A DNA stretch of 64,000 nucleotides from Coenobita brevimanus (Eukaryota; Arthropoda; Malacostraca; Decapoda; Coenobitidae), in NCBI GenBank assembly GCA_032717465.1, contig CM064691.1:1157815-1221814 (forward strand), read 5' to 3'. Below are positions 55,080-64,000 of this stretch, one piece after another. Every line of letters begins with the position of its first letter. Position 1 is the stretch's first letter. A program made the translations under genes and the position numbers. The notes below the pieces were generated by a model that was not told the origin of the DNA, made no database searches, and saw only the letters and a program-made list of their open reading frames with translations.

Positions 55080-55290
55080 ATCCCCGGAGAGTGTGAGCGA
55101 CGTGGAGCGGGAGAGGGAGGGGAGACCAAGGATGAGATGGAGGGATGGAAAAGAGAGGTATATGAGGGGGGTGTAAGTTGGGGGAAGGGCAGTGAAACGG
55201 CAGGGGACAGGGCGATATGAACGCGATTTGTCTGTGGCCCCCCCATTACGGGATTAAGGCGTCTGGCTATAGACAGATAGGTAAATAGAC
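55080..55290 (+). repeat. LINE-A 3' tail fragment
   Basis: 'gagaccaaggatgagatgga', 'agggcagtgaaacggcaggg' and 'ggattaaggcgtctggctat' with a GATAGA/TAGACAGATAG tail; the last ~200 bp of LINE-A in + orientation. Confidence 0.9.
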
Positions 55291-55319
55291 AGATAGATGA
55301 ATGATGACCACAAATAATG

Positions 55320-56155
55320 GAATGTCGGGAAGGCACTAAGAATTTTGGTGGAAGAAAAAAAAAAGGTGCGTATCCCTCTAAAACTCCACCATTCTCCAGC
55401 TCGACTTTCTCCCATTTTGTCTTGTCCTTCTCCCCTCCCCGTCTTTTACCTCCTCTCTCTCCCTCCCCAAATCCCCCACGTCACCTTCCATTTCTTATCC
55501 CCCTCCTGCCCCCACCTACCCCCACTCCCCCTTCTTCTATCCCTGCACCACCTCTCTCAATCACATCATCTTATTTTTACTCCATCTCTCTCATCTCGCC
55601 CATAATCCCATATTTTTCTCCCCTCACCCCTCACCCTTCTTTCCTCCTTTCTCTCCATATAGGGCAGCCTCCTGGGCCACTACTCCCAGGTTCGGGCCCC
55701 TTTCTATTAGGCAGAACGGTAGCCTGGGAACTGCAATGCCCGGTATCCTTTGGCACAGATCCAAGCCCTGTCCCATCCCGGTCCCCAAAACTACACCAGT
55801 GGAGCCTGCGCCACGTCTTTCTTTCGGTTCGTCCATAGGTAGCGAGGGCAAAGTTTTCTGGCTGCATGCCCTTGCTGGCGTCGACCTCTGTGACATGGTG
55901 GGGTACGTTGCGTGGCATGTAGGAGCATGCAGAGTAGTGCATGGGAGTTACTTAAAGTGTGTAGGAGAGTATGCTGGCTTACTCTCCATGTTAGTGTCAC
56001 AATGAACGAGTTAGGAAACGGGGGATGGTCAGGATATATTGATGGCTGGTGAAACAGGAGTCCAGTTCTCCCTTTCACCAGCATTCCCACCCTCCTCGGT
56101 ATTTTTCATGGTACCACCCTGATCGACTGATGCTACAGCCGATGTTGATGACCAT
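55320..56155. other. Pyrimidine-rich and unassigned sequence
   Basis: 55370-55650 is C/T-rich on the + strand, giving long Pro/Ser/Leu open frames that I do not accept as genes. 55660-56150 is relatively GC-rich, with several overlapping open frames on both strands but no recognisable motif. Confidence 0.4.
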
Positions 56156-56159
56156 AGAG

Positions 56160-56470
56160 TGTTGTGTTGAAAACCTTGTGTGAGTAGTGATTTTAATGAA
56201 CAAATGGTGTGGGTAGTGTGGTATGGTGTGGTGTTTATGACTGTGTGGTATGGGTGTTGATGACGCTTTTGGTGTGGTGGTATTTATAAACGTGTGGCGT
56301 GGTGGTGGTGTGTATGGCAATGTGGTGTCGTGGTGTGTATCAATGTGGTGTGGTAATGTTTATGACCATTGTGGTGTGGTGGTGGTGGTGATCGTGTGGT
56401 AACGTTTATAACTAAGTGGTGTGGTGGTGCGTCTGACCGTGTGGCAATGTTATGGCCACGAAGCGTGACA
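56160..56470. repeat. Degenerate GTGGTGTGG-type minisatellite
   Basis: A 'gtggtgtggt..tgtttatgac' unit recurs irregularly about ten times with lengths of 25-40 bp. Confidence 0.8.
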
Positions 56471-56571
56471 TATAAATAAGTAAATAAGATACAAAATGAG
56501 GATAAAATGCAATCAGATATAAACTGAAGAGAGGGGAGCGTGGCTATAAACATCGGGGAGGGAGGGGGGCA

Positions 56572-56843
56572 CCGGGAAGCGAAATTTTTTTTCCTGCCCA
56601 GTTCCGTCACTTTGCACATATGGCATCGTTGCCCTGTGTTTAGTTTGGCAACGCCGCGCAGCAGTAGTATTCATCACAATTATTTACCTTTTTTATGCTT
56701 GACTATAAATATAATACCTGACTATCTATATTTTACAGGGATTGAAAGAATAATAGAGACATAGAGGTCATATAGTTTTCGCTGCCTTAGCTTAAATAAA
56801 TATAAAAAGGGGCCATACCACTGTCTTTACTTCGTCACTCGTC

Positions 56844-56878
<35 letters not shown>

Positions 56879-57121
56879 AAACAGTATAAAATAATAACAT
56901 GCAGGGTCATCAATAAAAAGTGAGTATGCAAGGAAGATACTCTCTACACTTTGCTAAAATTAGTTATATGCTGATTTAATGAAAATGCGGTACGTCTTAG
57001 GGGTGGTACATGACTGTTCGTTGAGAACACTTATCAGTAACATATGTTGTAGGCCTATACTACTTTACCTGTCATTTCTTGTCATTGCTCCCAGACGTAC
57101 GATTCAATCAGCTGTGTTTAC

Positions 57122-57158
<37 letters not shown>

Positions 57159-58200
57159 TAATGACCCATAATATTTTATCACCTAAAACGCTTTTCATGA
57201 TCATTCTTAAGGGTTAACCTTGGTAATTTCTGCTGCAAGCTGGGAAATATTGGTATCAATGATGCCTGAATATCAATGTTTCATTAGACATTTTCTTAGG
57301 TATATATGTCAGGTTAGATTTCAGATTATTTTCTTGTTTTTCTTAGGTATATTAGTAAAATCATTTGTCAGGTTAGATTTCACATTATTTTCTTGTTTTT
57401 CTTAGGTATATTAGTAAAATCATATGTCAGGTTACATTTCAGATTATTTTCATGTTCTCATGTCCTTTATTTCATGTTAAGTATGCTTGAAGGGTTTTTG
57501 TATTTGATGAAATGCAAAGCTTTATTTGTTACGGTATAATCTTTATTAAATATTACACAGCACCAGGCACCCTACGCATGATGCTCACTCTAAAAACTAA
57601 CCAAGTTACTGTTATTAACAACCCCGTTACACTACAGTATAGCTTACCTTGAAGTTGATTCATGACCAGCAGATCCAGTGATGCGCCATTGCCGATTGTA
57701 AACACAGCTGATTGAATCGTACGTCTGGGAGCAATGACAAGAAATGACAGGTAAAGTAGTATAGGCCTACAACATATGTTACTGATAAGTGTTCTCAACG
57801 AGCAGTCATGCACCACCCCTAAGACGTACCGCATTTTCATTAAATCAACATATAACTAATTTTAGCAAAGTGTAGAGAGTATCCTATCTCTCTCTCTCTC
57901 TCTCTCAGCAGACGAGTGACGAAGACAGTGGTATGGCCCCTTTTTATATTTATTTAAGCTAAGGCAGCGAAAACTATATGACCTCTATGTCTCTATTATT
58001 CTTTCAATCCATGTAAAATATAGATAGTCAGGTATTATATTTATAGTCAAGCATAAAAAAAGTAAATAATTGTGATTAATACTAAACCTGGCATCCGATA
58101 TGGCTCACTGCTGCGCGGCGTTGCCAAACTAAACACAGGGCAACGTTGCCATATGTGCAAAGTGACGGAACTGGGCAGGAAAAAAAATTTCGCCACCGGG
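56572..58200. repeat. Large imperfect inverted repeat, arms about 0.5 kb
   Basis: The left arm 56572-57121 and right arm 57698-58200 are near-identical in inverted orientation. Both encode, in opposite directions, the same 47-residue chance peptide beginning MKMRYVLGVVHDC and ending TIQSAVFT. The outer ends share 'gcgaaatttttttt', the inner ends 'cagctgtgtttac'. Differences: a (GA)n/(TC)n run of different length, a ~60-bp block only in the left arm (56876-56937) and a ~24-bp block only in the right arm (about 58085-58110). The 576-bp spacer holds a GA run (57124-57155) and a 59-bp tandem repeat near 57294-57450. No transposase is seen. Confidence 0.9.
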
Positions 58201-58304
58201 AAAGGGTTGATAATCACTATAGCATATTACAGTACAGAAATAATAGCACACGTTCATTTCTGTCTTAGGGACAGTAGTCAGCGACAGTGAAAGTGACCGC
58301 AGAA

Positions 58305-60440
58305 AGGGAGGGGTGGTGGTGGTGGTGGGGGTTAGGGGTGAGGGTGGTGGTGGTGGTGGGGGTTAGGGGTGAGGGTGGTGGTGGTGGTGGTGGGGGTTTG
58401 GGGTGAGGGTGGTGGTGGTGGTGGGTGTTACGGGTGTGGGTGGTGGTGGTGGTGGTGGTGGTTAGGAGTGAGGGTGGTGGTGGTGGTTAGGGGTGAGGGT
58501 GGTGGTGGTGGTGGTGGTGGTTAGGAGTGAGGGTGGTGGTGGTGGGGGGGTTAGGGGTGGTGGTGGTGGTGGGGGTTAGGGGTGGTGGTGGTGGTGGTGG
58601 TGGGGGTTGGGGGTGAGGGTGGTGGTGGTGGGGGTTAGGGGTGAGGGTGGTGGTGGTGGAGGTGAGGGTGGTGGTGGTGGGGGTGAGGGTGGGGGTTGTG
58701 GTGGTGGGGGTTAGGAGTGAGGGTGGTGGTGGTGGTGGGGGTTAGGGGTGAGGGTGGTGGTGGTGGTGGTGGGGGTTAGGGGTGAGGGTGGTGGTGGTGG
58801 TGGTGGTGGTGGTGGTTAGGGGTGAGGGTGGTGGTGGTGGTGGGTAGGGGTGAAGGTGGTGGTGGTGGTGGGGGGTTAGGGGTGGTGGTGGGGGTTAGGA
58901 GAGAGGGTGGTGGTGGTGGTGGTGGTGGGGGTTAGGGGTGGTGGTGGTGGTGGTGGTGGGGGTTGGGGGTGAGGGTGGTGGTGGTGGGGGTTAGGGGTGA
59001 GGGTGGTGGTGGTGGAGGTGAGGGTGGTGGTGGTGGGGGGTGGGGGTGGGGGTTGTGGTGGTGGGGGTTAGGAGTGAGGGTGGTGGTGGTGGTGGGGGTT
59101 AGGGGTGAGGGTGGTGGTGGTGGTGGTGGGGGTTAGGGGTGAGGGTGGTGGTGGTGGTGGTGGTGGTGGTGGTTAGGGGTGAGGGTGGTGGTGGTGGTGG
59201 TTAGGGGTGAAGGTGGTGGTGGTGGTGGGGGGGTTAGGGGTGGTGGTGGGGGTTAGGAGAGAGGGTGGTGGTGGTGGTGGTGGTGGGGGTTAGGGGTGGT
59301 GGTGGTGGTGGTGGTGGGGGTTGGGGGTGAGGGTGGTGGTGGTGGGGTTAGGGGTGAGGGTGGTGGTGGTGGAGGTGAGGGTGGTGGTGGTGGGGGTGAG
59401 GGTGGGGGTTGTGGTGGTGGGGGTTAGGAGTGAGGGTGGTGGTGGTGGTGGGGGTTAGGGGTGAGGGTGGTGGTGGTGGTGGTGGGGGTTAGGGGTGAGG
59501 GTGGTGGTGGTGGTGGTGGTGGTGGTGGTTAGGGGTGAGGGTGGTGGTGGTGGTGGTTAGGGGTGAAGGTGGTGGTGGTGGTGGGGGGGTTAGGGGTGGT
59601 GGTGGGGGTTAGGAGAGAGGGTGGTGGTGGTGGTGGTGGTGGAGGTTAGGGGTGAGGGTGGTGGTGGTGGTGGTGGGTTAGGGGTGGTGGTGGTGGGGGT
59701 TAGGGGTAAGGGTGGTGGTGGTGGTGGTGGTGGTGGGGGTTAGGGGTGAGGGTGGTGGGGGTGGGGGTTAGGGGTGAGGGTGGTGGGGGTGGGGGTTAGG
59801 GGTGAGGGTGGTGGTGGTGGTGGTGGGTTAGGGGTGGTGGTGGTGGGGGTTAGGGGTGAGGGTGGTGGTGGTGGTGGTGGTGGTGGTGGTGGTGGTGGTG
59901 GGGGTTAGGGGTAAGGATGGTGGTGGTGGTGGTGGTGGGGGTTAGGGGTGAGGGTGGTGGGGGTGGGGGTTAGGGGTGAGGGTGGTGGTGGTGGTGGTGG
60001 TGGTGGGGGTTAGGGGTGAGGGTGGTGGTGGTGGTGGTGGTGGGGGTTAGGGGTGAGGGTGGTGGTGGTGGTGGTTAGGGGTGAGGGTGGTGGTGGTGGT
60101 GGGGGGGTTAGGGGTGGTGGTGGGGGTTAGGGGAGAGGGTGGTGGTGGTGGTGGGGGGGTTAGGGGTGGTGGTGGGGGTTAGGGGAGAGGGTGGTGGTGG
60201 TGGTGGTGGAGGTTAGGGGTGAGGGTGGTGGTGGTGGGGGTTAGGGGTGAGGGTGGTGGTGGTGGGGGGGTTAGGGGTGGTGGTGATGGTGGTGGTGGGG
60301 GTTAGGGGTAAGGGGGGTGGTGGTGGTGGTGGTGGTGGTGGGGGTTAGGGGTGAGGGTGGTGGGGGTGGGGGTTAGGGGTGAGGGTGGTGGGGGTGGGGG
60401 TTAGGGGTGAGGGTGGTGGTGGTGGGGGTTAGGGGGTGGG
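58305..60440. repeat. G-rich (GGT)n / GGGGTTAGGGGTGAGGG satellite, 2.1 kb
   Basis: Made of GGT runs alternating with 'gggggttaggggtgagggtg' blocks, nearly free of C on the + strand. A higher-order unit of about 357 bp repeats: the distinctive 'gggggttgggggtgagggt' block recurs at about 58602, 58958 and 59316 with the same following order of variants ('ggaggtgagggtgg', 'gggggttgtggtgg', 'ttaggagtgaggg'). Later parts are less regular. Runs of three or more G at short spacing give very high G-quadruplex potential on this strand. Confidence 0.96.
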
Positions 60441-61690
60441 GATGGAAGCAACAAATGTCACTGCAGTGCTGGTCAGACGTGTATTCTTGCCAAGACACTG
60501 GCGGGAGAGGACAGGTGGGATCTCTGCAGGTAAGATGCACTGACAGCTGTTCTCTGACATTCACCTCTCCCTCACCTGACTATCAATTTAGTGGCCAAAG
60601 CTGTTATTTTTAGGTGGCTGGGTTTCATCTCGGAGTGAATCGCCTTGACTGACACTCCCATAGATTTGATCCTCAAGACGTGACTGTAATTTCTCGATCA
60701 AGTAATGGCATAAACAGAAGGGCAGACTGGCCATATACCTTTACATGTACACGGTAACGGTGGACAAGCATAGGGTATTTATGTATTGTACTGGCTGTTA
60801 AAATGTAGGGATGGAAAAGGTGAAGAGACACGATAAACAGAAAACACATAGACGGAAACAAGAGAGCATCTGGGACGGAGTGTGAGGAACTGTTGCATCA
60901 TCACAAATTTAAATTCAAAAGGGGGTCCAAAATCTTCAACACATAAACACGAAGGGGATGATGAACAATGCACACAGTGTTCGTAAAATCAGTCAAGCAA
61001 AATAAAATCACTTCATCAGCTACTCACCCACTAAGCTGCCATACCAAATTATTTTGATGTAAAGATTATCACCCATACCACACACACACACACACACACA
61101 CACAGGCACATTTATACAAAACTGCTCGCCTTGGATACGCTGTGGTGGGGGAGATGTGAATATTCCAAAGTGACACTGCACGGGAGGCAAAGATAAACAC
61201 TCACGCGGAAGAACGTAGGCAGGAACTACGTACTGGTTGGTTTGTGACATCAGGAGCATTTTTTTCATTAACCATTCCTTGCCTGTAGTCAGTGCCATCA
61301 TCCAGGTATCTAATAAGACAGCTCATAAAATAGGTACCAAAATGTAAATAGATAATGAGCAATCACACACTCCCTCTCCTGCTCGACCTTCTTCCCAGCT
61401 GATCAACCCCCTACCCCCCCCTCTATCCCTCTCGCCCACCCCTCATATCCCACTCCGACACGCCGTGCAAACACGACCCCACATGCACACGGCGTGGAAG
61501 CGGGTGGAACATTTACTTATTTATATTGACCTGAACGTTATGTAATTTAATCTGAACCTGAATCATCACTACCCAGTAAGCGGTAACGAGCCTATTGATG
61601 AATTTGATGGACGTTTTACTCTTTATACTTTTTTATTTGTTTAGTTCAAGGTGGCTTTACTGAGTGCTGTGTGATATGCCTGCGTTTCTT
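60441..61690. other. Unassigned sequence
   Basis: Contains a (CA)n run at 61080-61104. The piece 60442-60533 ends in 'ctgcaggtaag', a donor-like site, but the reading frame shows no family features, so no exon is called. Confidence 0.4.
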
Positions 61691-61694
61691 GTTA

Positions 61695-61697
<3 letters not shown>

Positions 61698-61786
<89 letters not shown>
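61698..61786. repeat. (AT)n microsatellite
   Basis: About 43 AT units with one C interruption, flanking the first SINE-T copy. Confidence 0.97.
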
Positions 61787-61788
<2 letters not shown>

Positions 61789-62173
61789 TCTCATCAGCCG
61801 ATTGAGTGTCCACTGCTGGACCGGCCTATCCCAATCGAAGTCGGGACGATACAGCCAATGTATCTCTATCAAGTGGCTTAGGCTGTCTGGTAGATTGTAT
61901 GTAGGGTGAGAAGTGCTTGTAAGTGTAATTGTAGTGTTGGAGTGGCTTTGGATATGTGTGTAGTCTGTGAACTAAGTGTAACTGGCCCGCGTATGCCGAC
62001 TGGGTGCAAGCATACTTTATAGTATGTGACACTGGTTCAACCACAGCACCCCTGATGTCAGCCAATGCAGTACGTGGCCAGAAGAACGCTCCCAAAGTTA
62101 TTACCCTGGCGGGACGCGAACCCTCGTTCTTCAGTGTACCAAACACACACTTTACCACCTTACCACAGAGGCT

Positions 62174-62175
<2 letters not shown>
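61787..62175 (-). repeat. SINE-T, tRNA-derived, first of a head-to-head pair
   Basis: On the minus strand it begins 'ggagcctctgtggtaaggtg' (box-A-like), with 'gagggttcgcgtccc' (box-B-like) downstream, then the same body as 21878-22271 ('gacactggttcaaccacagc' and 'ggcttaggctgtctggtaga' on +). Its tail abuts the (AT)n run. Confidence 0.9.

Positions 62176-62238
<63 letters not shown>
62176..62238. repeat. (AT)n between two SINE-T heads
   Basis: About 31 AT units separate the two tRNA-like heads, giving a near-palindromic junction. Confidence 0.97.
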
Positions 62239-62239
<1 letters not shown>

Positions 62240-62605
62240 GGAGCCTCTATGGTACAGTGTGCGTTTCGCACGCTGCTGAGCGCGGGTTCGCCTTCCGCCA
62301 GAGCTGTAAAAACTTTAGGAAGCGTTCACCAAGCCACTCGCTACTTTGGCGGACACAAGGGGTGCTGTGGTTGAATATACTAGTATGCTTGCACCCAATA
62401 GGCTTAAGGCGGGCCAATTACACTTGGTTCACAGACTACACACACATCCAAAGCCACTACAACACTACAATCACACTCACAAGCACTTCTCATCCTACAC
62501 ACAGTCTCTATCAGACAGGCTAAGCCACTGGGTAGAGATACACTGGCTGTATCGTCCCTGCTTCGGTAGGGATAGGCCGGTCCTGCAGTGGACCTCAATG
62601 GCTGA

Positions 62606-62607
<2 letters not shown>
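62240..62607 (+). repeat. SINE-T, second of the head-to-head pair
   Basis: Starts 'ggagcctctatggtacagtg' (box-A-like) with 'gcgggttcgccttccgcc' (box-B-like) at about 62282-62299, then the body in + orientation ('gtgctgtggttgaatatact', 'gacaggctaagccactgggt', 'gataggccggtcctgcagtg'). The head is more tRNA-like than in the other copies, and the body has diverged from the neighbour, so the pair is not a recent simple inversion. Confidence 0.9.

Positions 62608-62679
<72 letters not shown>
62608..62679. repeat. (AT)n followed by (GA)n
   Basis: About 17 AT units run straight into about 19 GA units at the tail of SINE-T. Confidence 0.96.
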
Positions 62680-62681
<2 letters not shown>

Positions 62682-62839
62682 CTAATGACTTACCTTTTTA
62701 CAGTTGGGTAGGCTCTGAGCATGATCTACAGGTCAAATGATTTACATGTTTGTCAGATTTGAACCACTTCTTACCTGCTCGATGATAATGAAGCATTGAA
62801 CAAAAACATATCACGGAGTTTTCATTACTTGCACGAGCA

Positions 62840-63945
62840 CTTTGAGCAGAGTGTTGCTGCACACAGAAGGTGTAGCTGTACCCTCTATTAACACCACATT
62901 GGATTTGACGTCAACATGCATAATCATCGTGCCACGTCCAGCATTAGCAAAGAGGAATAAAACCGCCGGGATGCTGAACTCAAGAACACAATATAAGGAA
63001 GCTGCACGCCAATCTAATATGCACCCTACACGTCTGCAAATACGTTATCAGTTCACCGGAAGGGTGCAAGATAGTCTACACCCAGGTGCACAGCGAGCAA
63101 CGGCAAGACCTTACCACCATATTGTTAGGTGCCATCTTCGAAATCACTTACAGACAGTTGCAACGACCGCCAGTGATATTATCGGGACAAGAGGAAGATC
63201 TAACAGTTCATGGATAATTCTCCGACGTCTTACTGGAGGTGACCTTTGTGCAAGTCGACCTTTCCGAGGTCAGAAGTCGACTCATCAGCCCCAACCTGCA
63301 AGACAACACTGGCCTGCAGTAGGGGGTTACCTTGCCAACAGGAGAGATGTCATATTTTCAGATGAGCAAAAGTTCATAGTGAGCTTACCTGATGGAAGAG
63401 TCAGAATTTACTGGCATCATGATGAACGTTTTTGCACGTCACTGGTACTGAAAGAGATCGTTGTGGTGGTGGCAGTGTTATGGTATGGGGTGACATCAGT
63501 GTTCTTTTCCTTTCTCAGCTTGTGTTTGTTCAAGGAAACCTGACAGCGCATCAATACATCACCAATACCTTACAGCCAATTCTCCTTTTGTTGCTGAGCA
63601 GCTTGTTTTTTAATGCAACAATGCACCAACCCATACAGCTAGGATTAACACATGATTTTCTTCATCACCACACTATGGAGATGTTTCGCTGGCCTTCAGT
63701 GTCACCTAAACCCAGCTGAACATCTCTGGGACGAACTTGAACGTGTACGGCAACAGCAGATTCCACCACACAACGTTGCTGATCTGATCCAAGCCTTGCA
63801 ACATCACTGGATTGCTGTTGGACACGTTTTAATTTGTCGTTTGTTTTTGCCAATGCCTCGTTGCGAGCAAGCTTGTGTTGCTGCATAAGGTGGTCACACT
63901 AGATCCTGACAGTTTTTCTTATAGGGCATGTGTAAATATGATGAG
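62840..63945 (+). pseudogene. Decayed Tc1-like transposase
   Basis: The + strand carries a Tc1-family DDE transposase split over three frames. Visible: a helix-turn-helix part ('QYKEAARQSNMHPTRLQIRY', 'TGRVQDSLHPGAQRATARPY'), 'RNHLQTVATTASDIIGTRGR', the first catalytic Asp in 'DVIFSDEQKFIVSLPDGRVR', 'ERDRCGGGSVMVWGDIS', 'QLVFVQGNLTAHQYITNTLQ' and the 'LNPAEHLWDELERVRQQQIP' block with the catalytic Glu. The middle block is in another frame (near 63608-63640), where the expected second Asp reads as Asn. Frameshifts near 63440, 63480, 63600 and 63690 kill the gene. The C-terminal Arg/Cys-rich end is recognisable up to about 63888. No TIRs could be placed with confidence. Confidence 0.85.
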
Positions 63946-64000
63946 AATGTTTGGACTGATTTTTGGTACCTAATCCAGTTGTTCTGTATTCAGATATTAC

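Noticed and set aside
55317..55838. 173-codon Pro/Ser/Leu-rich open frame
   Set aside because: It follows from C/T-rich composition; overlapping frames on both strands are equally open and no motif is present.
56979..57161. A conserved small protein (MKMRYVLGVVHDC...) encoded twice
   Set aside because: The identity is explained by the nucleotide inverted repeat; both frames run into different sequence after the arm ends, one into a GA repeat.
60442..60540. A first exon with ATG and a CAG|GTAAG donor
   Set aside because: The 31-codon frame has no recognisable sequence and no downstream exon was found within the window.

Overview
The window is animal nuclear DNA, most likely from an arthropod and probably a decapod crustacean. 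The reasons are a spliced metazoan DNAJC2 gene with large, repeat-filled introns, GGTTA (arthropod TTAGG-type) telomere-like repeats, very dense microsatellites, and many LINE, SINE and Tc1/pogo relics. The taxonomic call is an inference. I see no prokaryotic genes, CRISPR array, rRNA operon or intact tRNA gene.

One host gene is convincingly present: DNAJC2 (MPP11/ZRF1/zuotin), on the + strand, in 14 coding exons from 5238 to 40563. All splice phases agree. The joined exons give about 617 codons with, in order, the conserved VEPVGRW N-terminal motif, a J domain with HPD, the zuotin homology and charged coiled-coil region, and two SANT domains. Human DNAJC2 is 621 residues. Introns are 0.2 to 5.3 kb and hold nearly all the repeats of the first 40 kb.

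Repeat families (names are mine). LINE-A is an RTE-like LINE with an APE endonuclease and RT; it has at least ten partial copies in both orientations and a 3' end near 'gtggccacccc...gtctgg' followed by GATA-like repeats. LINE-B is a second LINE with a Cys/His-rich insert after the RT. There are also Jockey-like and CR1-like LINE pieces. SINE-A is an element of about 500 bp with a tRNA-like promoter in its middle. SINE-T is a tRNA-headed SINE of about 390 bp. A 5S-rRNA-derived SINE carries a LINE-A-like tail. Several pogo/Tigger-type elements have TA target duplications, and a decayed Tc1 transposase lies at the right end.

Layout. 1-5.1 kb: LINE-B, SINE-A and LINE-A fragments and unassigned sequence. 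5.2-40.6 kb: DNAJC2 and its introns. 40.6-41.7 kb: the probable 3' UTR, containing a 611-bp TA-flanked element. 41.7-56 kb: a gene-poor repeat mosaic with a Jockey-like LINE, a 91-bp minisatellite, a possible LTR and one unrecognised coding-like stretch. 56.6-58.2 kb: a large imperfect inverted repeat. 58.3-60.4 kb: a 2.1-kb G-rich satellite with higher-order structure. 61.7-62.7 kb: two SINE-T copies head to head among AT and GA tracts. 62.8-63.95 kb: the Tc1 relic.

I found no new multi-gene system. The best leads are the 5S-SINE/LINE-A partnership, the G-rich higher-order satellite, the 0.5-kb-arm inverted repeat, a miRNA-sized hairpin just upstream of DNAJC2 exon 6, and the element in the DNAJC2 3' UTR.
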